NCBI GenBank assembly: GCA_947495125.1
Contig: CANLXL010000001.1
Location: 744,001-808,000 of the forward strand
Direction: 5' to 3'
Source of the DNA: an uncultured Flaviramulus sp.
Lineage (GTDB): Bacteria > Bacteroidota > Bacteroidia > Flavobacteriales > Flavobacteriaceae
Length of the DNA stretch: 64,000 bases
The stretch's first letter is position 1. Each line of letters begins with the position of its first letter. A model generated the notes under the pieces. That model was not told the origin of the DNA and made no database searches. It was given only the letters and a program-made list of their open reading frames with translations. This document shows, piece after piece, positions 56,509 to 64,000 of this stretch. The position numbers were made by a program, and so were the translations under genes.

Positions 56509-56550
56509 AAATAATTTATCGGTACGACAAAGCGTACCGATAAATTATTT
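56509..56550. promoter_or_regulatory. 18-bp perfect inverted repeat before an HTH gene
   Basis: AAATAATTTATCGGTACG and its exact complement are separated by ACAAAG. The repeat lies 21 bases before the start of the small HTH gene at 56572. It could be the operator of that protein or a terminator hairpin; the flanks have A/T runs on both sides. Confidence 0.7.
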
Positions 56551-56571
56551 ACTAAATAGTTAATTGCATAA

Positions 56572-56895
56572 ATGAAAAAGGAATTAATTCAATGTATCCG
56601 AATCAAAATTGCAATTAGCTTAAATGAGCTTTTGGTAACAAGTAAAGATTTTTCTCGAAGGAATGTTGAAGTTGATGAAATTGCCCAAAGTTATAATCAA
56701 ATTGCCTTAAATGCAGATGTAAGAAAGGCAACCGTCTCTGACACCTTTAACGCAAAATCCATTCCTAATACGACAACCTTAATTTTAATTATAGAGGCCA
56801 TGGGTTATTCATTAAACGACTTCGCAAAAATATATGATTTAATTTCTGACGCTGATATTAAAAAGTTTAAAACTATTAAAGCCGAACTTAAATAA
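56572..56895 (+). CDS. Small Cro/C1-type HTH protein
   Basis: The 107-residue protein has a helix-turn-helix-like region (YNQIALNADVRKATVSDTFN, then SIPNTTTLILIIEAMGYSLNDFAKIY) of the XRE type. It would be a DNA-binding regulator, probably binding the inverted repeat just upstream. It is not a recognised restriction-controller protein, but its position beside the methyltransferase operon leaves that possible. Confidence 0.8.
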   Translation: MKKELIQCIRIKIAISLNELLVTSKDFSRRNVEVDEIAQSYNQIALNADVRKATVSDTFNAKSIPNTTTLILIIEAMGYSLNDFAKIYDLISDADIKKFKTIKAELK

Positions 56896-56949
56896 AGATA
56901 GCCACCGAAAAAAATTAAGATATGCAATTGACAACGAGATTCAACCATA

Positions 56950-57306
56950 GATTATCGTGGTATTAATCAAATTGCAAAGGAATAAGAAGTACTTTCTTCT
57001 ATACTTGAATTAGTAAAAAAACCAGAGATTTACCCTAAAGAATTATTTAATTTTAACTTAGCTAAATGAAATTCATCTGATTTAATGGACGTTTTACTCG
57101 GTAAATATACATCCTTAATTCGCGGTCTGGATGGGCGCCCTATTAAATGCCCTCTATATATTTCAGCACACTTGTATACACAAGTGAGATATGCCTCAGA
57201 ACGGATGCAAATGTATAAACCTTTCTACACATCGACAAACATTGTACTGATTTTGTTACTTAATAACTTTTTAATATTTCTAGAAATTATTAAGCTTTGT
57301 ATTTGA
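56950..57306 (+). pseudogene. Decayed reading frame of unknown origin
   Basis: A single plus-strand frame reads DYRGINQIAKE, stop, EVLSSILELVKKPEIYPKEL and NFNLAK, stop, then NSSDLMDVLLGKYTSLIRGL onward. The protein-like composition on both sides of two stops in the same frame suggests a dead gene. I cannot name the family. The rest of 56896-57289 holds nothing else I can identify. Confidence 0.35.
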
Positions 57307-60300
57307 GCAATTTCTCGTTGTCAAATTGCAAAGGACTATTTAAATATAATTCTAACCTTGCCAATGAATCATGCCAAGATTTATATTCATTGGGTTTGAT
57401 TATATAAAAAGTCCCATTAGCTTCTTTTCCAATTACACTCTTTTTGTAATATAAGTTTTTGGTTATTCGATCTTCTCCTAAACTACCTATTGAAGTAATA
57501 ATATTATTTAAGTTGGAAATTTCATTAATCTTAACATCCAAAACATTTGATCTTAAAAATGAAACCCCTATATAATCAGCATTAAAATAAATTTTTGCTT
57601 CCAATTTAATTTCAAATTCTTTTTCATAGTATTTTTGATATACTTCTATGTATTTTTTTATATAACTTAAATCATCATTTTTACTGAAATCAAGGGTTTT
57701 AAAAACTGAATCATATCGTTTTAATAATGGAATTGACACATTTAATGTATAATCAATTAAGCTTTTCTCGCTTTCTTCTACCTGATAAGATTCCATAATC
57801 ATATCTTCCAACCTTTTCTTTTCTTTATTTATCTTTCTTTCTATTTCAGATGACTTAAATAATTCTTCTTTATAATAATCATTATATAAATTTTGAATAT
57901 TTAAAACAATATCAGAAATACCTTCATGATAGGAAAGTGGAAAAGATAAAAATTCACTAATTATAGCTCTTGCTCTATCCACACCTGCAGAAGAACTTGT
58001 GTGAAAAATGTAATAAGTAAAAATAGATGAGTTGAACAAACCAACAATTGACTTCAAAAGTGTTGAGACTTCTAAATTGAAATCAAGTCCTTTCTTTAAC
58101 TTTAAAGAAGAAATTGACTGATTGAAAATATGACTACCGTTATCATATACACAATAGGCATTAAAATCTTTGGTCAATGCCTCTCTAATAAGAACTTTCT
58201 CTCCTTTAAAAAAATAATCATCAGTTAAGTAACCCACTTCGTGATTTTCATTGATTTTACCATCACCTGAAAGCTCTTTAGCCTTTGCCCTCCATGTTTT
58301 TTTGGAATGTAAGTAATAACTCTTTAGATTAGGAGTTTCAATAAACTTCCAGTCATTATACATAGAGGTGTCAAATTTTCTTTTCCCATCTTTATACTTG
58401 ATTCCTTCTTTAGGGTTTTCTATTTCAACAAAATCTCTAAGAGTTTTATAATCAGCTTTTAATCGTTTAATAAAGTTTACATCTAAAATATTGCCATGTA
58501 AAAGAACTTTCCAAATCCAGTCAGACCCTCCTTTTTCAAGCATAAATTCTTTTTGCTTGACTTTTTTAACATCATAATCAGAAATTATAAATGATTTAAA
58601 TAGTTTGTGATTTAAATAAGGTTTTATAGAAATGTGTGTTATCAAGTTATTTTCATGATTCTTTTCTTTAGGAAGTTGAAATGAGATGATAACCGTTGGC
58701 TGCCTGGCACCGTCAAATATGTGATACCCTCCCGCAATTTTATTATTTACTGGTGAAAGCTCAATTACTTTATCAATCACATATGTATTAAGAAGATAAT
58801 TTCTCCACGTTTTTGCTGGATTACTAAGGTTATATAATGCTTTACTTGAAATTATAAATAAACATTTTGCATTTTTACTTGTTCGCAAAAAGTCTTCAGT
58901 TCTTATAATAAACGCTTGAGATATTTCTTTAAATCCAATATCAATAGATACGTGTTTCTTATTAAATATTTCATTTTTCCTTCTTTTTATATAATCCAAA
59001 TAACAAGACTCCTTAACATAACCCCATGGAGGATTCCCTATAATAAAATTCAATTTTACCTTTTTTAATAGATTATTAAAAGGATGCTCTGTGTCAAAAT
59101 AATCTGCATTAGGAAAGAAATTTATATTTTTCAGCTCTTTAAATTTAAAACTGTTTGAAATCTCCCTAGGCTCTTTATAATCAAGCACTGTAACATAAAG
59201 AGAAAAGATAGCTATATCAATGGCATTTGAATCAATGTCAATGCCAAAAATATTATCCTGAACTAATTTCCATAATTGCGCATCACTAATTTTGTTAGAA
59301 TTGTTTAGCTTAAATTTCTCAATTAATTTCCTTAATGTTTCTATCAAAAAAATTCCTGAACCACAAGAAGGATCTAAGACTTTACAAGATACCTTATTAT
59401 TTTGATTAATATATTTCTCGATATCTTGAGAAAGAGAAAAATCTACCAAAAAAGATGGTGTGTAAAAAGCTTTATTTTTAGTCCTTTTAACATCTCCAAT
59501 AAAATTTTCATAAATATTACTTATTAATTCAATAGGAATTATTTTAAAATCATAAATATCAAATAATGAGTCCTGAACAACATATTCTCCATAATCATTC
59601 TTAATCTTACCACCTTTAAACAAATAATAAAGTAATCTAAGATGCTTTTCACTTACGATATTTATTTCTAATTCAGATACTGGAAATAAATCTCCATTAA
59701 GTTTAGTTCTTAAGAAACTAAAAAAATCATATAGCCTTTCTTTGCTTAAAATTGTATTTACAAATAACTTATTCCTGTTTTCTTTATTTATGTTACCGTC
59801 ACCGAAATGATATTCTTTACCTTCTTTAAAAGTCACCCCCCTATCAATCAAATATCTTATGAAAATTAACCTCCCTATAAGACTATTTGATATTGAAGGA
59901 GTAAGATTCATTTTATCAATCAATATTTCCCTAACCTCTGATATATTTTCTAATAAATAAGAATCGACTCTTTTTATATTATTAAATTGAGAATTGTAAA
60001 ATTCTTTTATGCTATGACCATGTATAAGTTTTTCAAGAGAAAAATTCTCTACTATTCTTTCATCTCCAATTATCTGGAGCCTTCTTTCATCTTTCAATAA
60101 GTTATAGCCATTAAGAATCTCTAGTGAGTTTAATTTCTCTATAAATACTATTGGAGCTAAGCCAAAACTAAATACTTGTCTATGTATTTTTATCTCATCA
60201 TGAGGGTTATCAAAAAACAAAATAAACGGCTGATTGAATGGCTTAAGTTTATCAGAATCATTTGAATCATTTTTAAATAGACAATGAACTGCATAAGGTT

Positions 60301-61042
60301 TTATTTCTTTTAGTCCTTTAACAATTCTAAAAGGAAATTTATCCTCCCATTTTTTAACATCACTTAAATAGAAAAGTCCATTATTTTCATTCAATCCAAG
60401 TCTATCAATTAATTTTTGAACCGGACTTGCATATATATTAGGATTATTTCCTTTTTTAAAAAACCCACATAAGTTTTCAATGAGAATTAATCTTTCTTCT
60501 TTAGTTAAATCAAGAATATTATTATAATCAAGACTTCTTCCTAAATAATAACTCAAATTAGAAAAAAAGCTATCTCTTAAAATAAACGGAGTACTATTTT
60601 TCACTCCATCAACACCTCTTGACTTTAAAGGCTCTAGGGGCTCTATTTCTGAAGAATATATATTAAAATTAAAATTATACTTGTTTAAAACCTTTTTTAT
60701 CTGTTCAGAAAACTCTCTATCACTTCCGTCATATAAAGTGATGTGTGGATTAAAAGAATCTGGGTAGTCCTTTTTGAAAGAGGCTCTTCTTAATTTCTCT
60801 GAACTACATTTTAAGAAAACTGTATTTTGACCATAAGAATAAAAATCGTCAATTCCATTTATTTCTATCTTGCTTCCAGAAAAATTTGAATTTATATTTT
60901 TAACATTATATTTTTTATCATAAGGACCACGTACCGTAATATGAGCAGGATGCTTGATATATGGATTAGCAATCAACCTAATTCCGTCAAGCAAAGCGCT
61001 TAAATTTTTATCTTTAATATTTAAAACATAAAAGTACTTCAT
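57290..61042 (-). CDS. 2H phosphoesterase-like domain fused to an N6-adenine DNA methyltransferase
   Basis: The 1250-residue protein starts with a 2H (LigT-like) phosphoesterase fold: HITVRGPY from His34 and HITLYDG from His100, spaced as in cyclic phosphodiesterases. A linker domain (about 150-500) contains FILFFDNPHDEIKIHRQ. The methyltransferase core has motif I DPSCGSGIF (Asp557) and motif IV NPPWGY (Asn670), the type IIG/Eco57I arrangement, followed by a target-recognition-like C-terminus. I see no PD-(D/E)xK or HNH nuclease motif. The gene is last of a tight operon with a nucleotidyltransferase and a SLATT-like protein (3-base and 6-base gaps). The arrangement suggests phage defence with DNA modification. 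The AT-richness suggests transfer. Confidence 0.9.
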   Translation of the reverse strand: MKYFYVLNIKDKNLSALLDGIRLIANPYIKHPAHITVRGPYDKKYNVKNINSNFSGSKIEINGIDDFYSYGQNTVFLKCSSEKLRRASFKKDYPDSFNPHITLYDGSDREFSEQIKKVLNKYNFNFNIYSSEIEPLEPLKSRGVDGVKNSTPFILRDSFFSNLSYYLGRSLDYNNILDLTKEERLILIENLCGFFKKGNNPNIYASPVQKLIDRLGLNENNGLFYLSDVKKWEDKFPFRIVKGLKEIKPYAVHCLFKNDSNDSDKLKPFNQPFILFFDNPHDEIKIHRQVFSFGLAPIVFIEKLNSLEILNGYNLLKDERRLQIIGDERIVENFSLEKLIHGHSIKEFYNSQFNNIKRVDSYLLENISEVREILIDKMNLTPSISNSLIGRLIFIRYLIDRGVTFKEGKEYHFGDGNINKENRNKLFVNTILSKERLYDFFSFLRTKLNGDLFPVSELEINIVSEKHLRLLYYLFKGGKIKNDYGEYVVQDSLFDIYDFKIIPIELISNIYENFIGDVKRTKNKAFYTPSFLVDFSLSQDIEKYINQNNKVSCKVLDPSCGSGIFLIETLRKLIEKFKLNNSNKISDAQLWKLVQDNIFGIDIDSNAIDIAIFSLYVTVLDYKEPREISNSFKFKELKNINFFPNADYFDTEHPFNNLLKKVKLNFIIGNPPWGYVKESCYLDYIKRRKNEIFNKKHVSIDIGFKEISQAFIIRTEDFLRTSKNAKCLFIISSKALYNLSNPAKTWRNYLLNTYVIDKVIELSPVNNKIAGGYHIFDGARQPTVIISFQLPKEKNHENNLITHISIKPYLNHKLFKSFIISDYDVKKVKQKEFMLEKGGSDWIWKVLLHGNILDVNFIKRLKADYKTLRDFVEIENPKEGIKYKDGKRKFDTSMYNDWKFIETPNLKSYYLHSKKTWRAKAKELSGDGKINENHEVGYLTDDYFFKGEKVLIREALTKDFNAYCVYDNGSHIFNQSISSLKLKKGLDFNLEVSTLLKSIVGLFNSSIFTYYIFHTSSSAGVDRARAIISEFLSFPLSYHEGISDIVLNIQNLYNDYYKEELFKSSEIERKINKEKKRLEDMIMESYQVEESEKSLIDYTLNVSIPLLKRYDSVFKTLDFSKNDDLSYIKKYIEVYQKYYEKEFEIKLEAKIYFNADYIGVSFLRSNVLDVKINEISNLNNIITSIGSLGEDRITKNLYYKKSVIGKEANGTFYIIKPNEYKSWHDSLARLELYLNSPLQFDNEKLLKYKA

Positions 61043-61045
61043 AGT

Positions 61046-62059
61046 TTAAAGAACGATATACTTAAGTATTTCTGTGTTTTTATCTCCTATTAAATTAATT
61101 AAAATATTATATATGCAATCACCAAATTCTCTTGATTTAGTAAATGCTTCATCCCTGTTTTTCTTGTCTTCTATCCAACTATCGTCTTTTTTACTTAAAT
61201 TTAAAAAATAAGTATATAATTCTAATGATTTATCAACTTCCACTTTTACCCTTTCATCATTCTTTAGTTTTAACAAAATTTCAGTGGGTTTTTGCATAAC
61301 TATATCTATTATTGTTTCATGACTAACTTTTTTTTGGTCATTAACATAATCGTCAACTATTGATAGAATAAAAGAAAAACATGTAAGTTTCCTAGAGAAT
61401 TGAAGTTTAAGGTTTTTTTTATGAGCTTTAACCTTTATTTGACTTTCTTCTTCTTTAGTCATTTCACCCGAAACAATTCTGTTTCTTTTATGCTCATAAT
61501 TAAGACACAATGTCTTCCAATATCTTAATATATCATTAACAAGAAATATAGGTTTAAAGTTAACTTCGTGCTTATGAAAGTCTCTTAGATAAGAATCTAT
61601 AACTTCTTTTATTACCTCTTCATAAATTTTATCATTAAATAGAGGTCTACTTTCAAGTAAAAGTAGCATTCTTGCAGTGAAATAATTTTTATAATCTTCT
61701 TTTTGACTTCCTATATCCATAATCTCATCAAGGTTATGAATAGTGAGGTATTCTCCATCCTTACTAAAATCCGGAAAGTTTAATTTTTTATTAAGTCTAA
61801 TCAACTCTGCATCTACAAGAATTTTATCCAGTTTTGGAACTGGATCTTTGCTTTTTGTTATAAAAAATAAATCAAGGTCAGATTTTGGCGAAGCTTCTCC
61901 TCTAGCAAAAGAACCAGTTACATATATACATATATCTTTCAGTAAAGATAAATCTTCAATATTGTTTAACTCTTGTCTAACGATGTTTAACTTATCATTA
62001 CTAAACTTTAATCTTTCAGAAATTTCTGTATACCCTTTTTCTTCTATAGAATTTTTCAT
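61046..62059 (-). CDS. Pol-beta-type nucleotidyltransferase
   Basis: The 337-residue protein has the nucleotidyltransferase motif GSFARGEASPKSDLDLFF, with Gly49-Ser50 and the metal-binding pair Asp61/Asp63. The body is mostly helical. The motif fits both GlnD/DUF294-type enzymes and the CD-NTase superfamily that makes cyclic oligonucleotide signals in CBASS. A signal-making role fits the SLATT-like neighbour, because SLATT proteins are frequent effectors of such signals, and also the 2H phosphoesterase domain that could break the signal down. A protein-modifying role cannot be excluded. Confidence 0.82.
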   Translation of the reverse strand: MKNSIEEKGYTEISERLKFSNDKLNIVRQELNNIEDLSLLKDICIYVTGSFARGEASPKSDLDLFFITKSKDPVPKLDKILVDAELIRLNKKLNFPDFSKDGEYLTIHNLDEIMDIGSQKEDYKNYFTARMLLLLESRPLFNDKIYEEVIKEVIDSYLRDFHKHEVNFKPIFLVNDILRYWKTLCLNYEHKRNRIVSGEMTKEEESQIKVKAHKKNLKLQFSRKLTCFSFILSIVDDYVNDQKKVSHETIIDIVMQKPTEILLKLKNDERVKVEVDKSLELYTYFLNLSKKDDSWIEDKKNRDEAFTKSREFGDCIYNILINLIGDKNTEILKYIVL

Positions 62060-62065
62060 GTATAT

Positions 62066-62548
62066 TTAATCCTTTTTTGTATCGACCATAACATCATTCC
62101 AATATTCTATGTTTTGGTTTGTAATATTATTTAAATCATTAAATAAGTTACTTAAATCATTCTTAGAAATCCCTTCTTCTTTATAATATAAAAAAACAAA
62201 ATGATCCCTTAAATTATTTAATTTTAAATGGTTAGAAACACTTCTCATCCAAAATCTTTCAATATTAAAATAACTTAATACAGCAGTAAGTAATGTTATT
62301 AACGCTCCAAACACAATTGCAAGGTTTTTTGCTAAAACTTCCATCCCTTCATTTTCAATACCCAAAACAACTGTAGTACCTCCTGCTAAAACAAAAACTA
62401 AAATCTTTAATAAATTAGAGTAAATCTTCATTCTATTATTCCTTTTCGAAACTTTATCATGATAATAGAGTATTTTCTCAAATAAAAACCTTTCTTGAGG
62501 TTTCAACCCCTCTATCAACCCTTCGTAATCGTATTTTTTTATATTCAT
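62066..62548 (-). CDS. SLATT-like two-transmembrane protein
   Basis: The 160-residue protein has two membrane helices (about residues 46-64 and 72-92) between charged helical regions, with the conserved-looking sequence SYFNIERFWMRSVSNHLKLN directly after the second helix. This matches the SLATT/DUF4231 effector pattern (two helices, Trp-containing segment, helical tail). Such proteins are thought to form pores on activation by a nucleotide signal. It is the first gene of the operon, 6 bases before the nucleotidyltransferase. Confidence 0.78.
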   Translation of the reverse strand: MNIKKYDYEGLIEGLKPQERFLFEKILYYHDKVSKRNNRMKIYSNLLKILVFVLAGGTTVVLGIENEGMEVLAKNLAIVFGALITLLTAVLSYFNIERFWMRSVSNHLKLNNLRDHFVFLYYKEEGISKNDLSNLFNDLNNITNQNIEYWNDVMVDTKKD

Positions 62549-63101
62549 TTTCTGTAACTTATATAATATAAAATATTAAACACAAATACAAACTTATACC
62601 TATGTTCTTTTTCATTAAGAATGACAAAAATTTAGCCCATATAGACGTATAACAAATATATTTTTTTCAAATTAAAAAAGCATATGGTTTGATTAATATT
62701 TATTAATCAAAAATCACATTGATTTATTGAATTTACCAAATCATTCTGAGATTAAGCACACCTTCCTCAGGAGATTAATTTGTCTTTTTTTAGTACAGTA
62801 TATGTTTTGCCGTTTTATAGCCTAAAGTTTAATAGCCTTTAGTTAAAACCAAACCAATCTTCTTTTAGAAGACAGTAGTTTAGTAAAAATGATATTAAGT
62901 CCAATTAGGACTTCTAACCTCAAGATTTAATATTTTGTTTTTCAAACACTTAACAGAAACCGTATAATAATTAGTAACAATTAGCGTATAAAATATAAAG
63001 GTGAAAACTGTATTCTTTAAGGAAATTTGTTACGTCGGTTACCTTAATAATATTAATCGATACTGTCCTAGCTACTTACCGTATCGTATCATTTTTTTTA
63101 A
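62549..63101. other. AT-rich intergenic region, no gene seen
   Basis: No reading frame with protein-like composition is present on either strand. It must contain the promoter of the three-gene operon that starts at 62548 and the end of the gene at 63102. A run of short AT-rich direct and inverted sequences near 62680-62720 (GATTAATATTTATTAATC) is the only visible structure. Confidence 0.6.
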
Positions 63102-63662
63102 CTATATCTTAGCTGAGTCTAAGGGTTTTGCGCTATCACTACCCTCAATCGGATTCATATTATTAGCTATTTGCAACAATTCATTTTCATGACCGTCCAC
63201 ATCATTTAATAAATTAAAATGCTTTTTAAAAACCATTATCTCTATTCGCATTTTAAGTTTCTCAACATATTCCCTAACATTCGAAAATGTACCAAACGCC
63301 AAAAAGGAAAAGAAAACTACTATGATTGCTACTACCTCAATCCAATTTAATAATTCTCCCAAATTGGTAACTCCAAAACCATGGTATAACATTAGACAAT
63401 AGCTAGTAAAAATCCCTAGCAATGAGAGGCGAACTCCAAAGTATATCCATTTAAATTTTTTTGTTAGCTTTTTATACAAAGTCTTTTTTGCTTCTACCAA
63501 TTTTTTCAACTTCTCATATCTAACCTTGAGACTATCGTTAGACTTTTTACCATTGTCTTTTTCGATTTTTTCCCCTACATCTACCTTTCCACCAGAAAAA
63601 GTGTATACGAACACTATAAATAAAATAAGACCAATAATTAACCAGCTATTCTTTATTTTCAT
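63102..63662 (-). CDS. Membrane protein of unknown function
   Basis: The 186-residue protein has an N-terminal membrane anchor (residues 7-25), a charged coiled-coil-like region (about 40-70) and two more membrane helices (about 75-95 and 105-125), then a helical tail. I recognise no family. It is in the same direction as the defence-like operon but separated by about 550 bases, so it is probably independent. Confidence 0.7.
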   Translation of the reverse strand: MKIKNSWLIIGLILFIVFVYTFSGGKVDVGEKIEKDNGKKSNDSLKVRYEKLKKLVEAKKTLYKKLTKKFKWIYFGVRLSLLGIFTSYCLMLYHGFGVTNLGELLNWIEVVAIIVVFFSFLAFGTFSNVREYVEKLKMRIEIMVFKKHFNLLNDVDGHENELLQIANNMNPIEGSDSAKPLDSAKI

Positions 63663-63741
63663 TCTTTAAAACCCAATTTTTTAAATCAAAAATAGCTAAT
63701 AAATAAGTATTAAACATAAAAATTAAAACTGTATTCCGAGA

Positions 63742-63948
63742 CTAAAGATATTTTATAAGCTCTCTAAATTTTATGCAAAGGTTGCGATGTAATAAATTAT
63801 AAGTAGATTCATCAATGGCCACATAATCTTCCCACTCTTCTAATTCTTCCAGAACTTCATCCCATACAGAAAACTTAAAAACCATAAAATCATAACTATC
63901 AGATTTCATCAGTGTTTCTTTAGACTGCTTCATAGAGTGCCATAGCAA
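63742..63948 (-). CDS. Small acidic protein of unknown function
   Basis: The 68-residue frame includes VWDEVLEELEEWEDYVAIDES and ends with CIKFRELIKYL. The first codon is TTG at 63948; an ATG five codons later (63933) is a likelier start. No family is recognised. Its start overlaps the last codons of another frame coming in from the right edge, suggesting an operon or a frameshifted single gene. Confidence 0.5.
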   Translation of the reverse strand: MLWHSMKQSKETLMKSDSYDFMVFKFSVWDEVLEELEEWEDYVAIDESTYNLLHRNLCIKFRELIKYL

Positions 63949-64000
63949 CTTGATTAGCCACTAAAATATAAGTAAGTTCTGTATGTCTCATAAACCTTAT
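63920..64000 (-). CDS. Partial reading frame entering from the right edge
   Basis: A minus-strand frame is open to the edge and ends at 63920 with HTELTYILVANQVAMALYEAV before its stop. It overlaps the start of the 68-residue gene in another frame. Only 26 codons are visible, so it could be the C-terminus of a real upstream gene or chance. Confidence 0.35.
   Translation of the reverse strand: MRFMRHTELTYILVANQVAMALYEAV

Noticed and set aside
57290-61042. Complete type IIG restriction-modification enzyme
   Set aside because: The methyltransferase motifs fit, but I could not find a PD-(D/E)xK, HNH or PLD nuclease motif, and the N-terminus is a 2H-like domain. Cleavage activity cannot be claimed.
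62680-62720. CRISPR-like or att-like repeat
   Set aside because: Only a single AT-rich palindrome is present, with no spacing pattern or second copy seen.
1-64000. tRNA or rRNA genes as integration sites for the mobile element
   Set aside because: No cloverleaf-like sequence with a recognisable T-loop (GGTTCGAATCC type) and matching acceptor stem was found on either strand by eye.

Overview
The window comes from a low-GC member of the Bacteroidetes, most likely a marine Flavobacteriaceae. The evidence is the SusC/SusD and TonB-dependent receptors, the lipoprotein S1 sulfatases typical of algal-polysaccharide degraders, a Bacteroidetes-type conjugative transposon (traE-traN, rteC), the small DUF6520-type secreted protein and the weak ribosome-binding sites. 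No rRNA, tRNA or CRISPR array was seen.

Region A (1-21273) is a nonribosomal peptide cluster built as two divergent arms. The left arm, read on the minus strand, runs acyl-CoA-dehydrogenase-like enzyme, stand-alone adenylation enzyme, stand-alone carrier protein, C-A-T synthetase with a textbook Asn code, a small His-containing membrane-anchored protein, and a TonB-dependent receptor cut by the window edge. With the ornithine cyclodeaminase at 9835-10911 this forms a complete ornithine to proline to pyrrole-2-carboxyl-carrier-protein starter route. The right arm, on the plus strand, holds a HupE/UreJ-type transporter, an adenylation domain physically split into two proteins around a guanidinoacetate-methyltransferase-like enzyme, a T-E unit, a terminal C-T-TE protein without its own A domain and with Cys in place of the thioesterase Ser, and a phosphopantetheinyl transferase. 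The co-encoded receptor and HupE-like transporter suggest, but do not prove, a metal-binding product.

Region B (21274-31493) is a patchwork: an outer-membrane beta-barrel receptor, two overlapping sulfatase genes with different formylglycine motifs, the broken end of a FAD/FeS oxidoreductase joined to an IS3-type transposase relic, and a pair made of a cytidylyltransferase fused to an aminotransferase-like domain lacking its lysine, plus a LicD-family transferase. A 44-bp direct repeat brackets this block.

Region C (31494-46011) is part of a conjugative transposon: traN-M-K-J-I-G-F-E, an amidase with a translationally coupled 32-residue peptide, hipBA, a replication/ATPase-type pair, an excisionase-like HTH protein, rteC, and an AONS-like/GNAT fusion. 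No relaxase, coupling protein or integrase is present, and traO-Q are missing after traN.

Region D (46216-55704) is a regulated export/import module: STAS-like protein, PAS-AraC regulator, MauE-like redox membrane protein, a small Cys-containing secreted protein, and a convergent SusC-SusD-TlpA operon.

Region E (55705-64000) is AT-rich accessory DNA: structured noncoding sequence, a small HTH protein behind a perfect 18-bp inverted repeat, a decayed reading frame, and a tight three-gene operon (SLATT-like two-TM protein, Pol-beta-type nucleotidyltransferase, and a 1250-residue fusion of a 2H phosphoesterase-like domain to an N6-adenine methyltransferase). This operon looks like an uncharacterised anti-phage defence system. 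It and the pyrrolyl-Asn cluster with the trans-split adenylation domain are the best candidates for new biology here.
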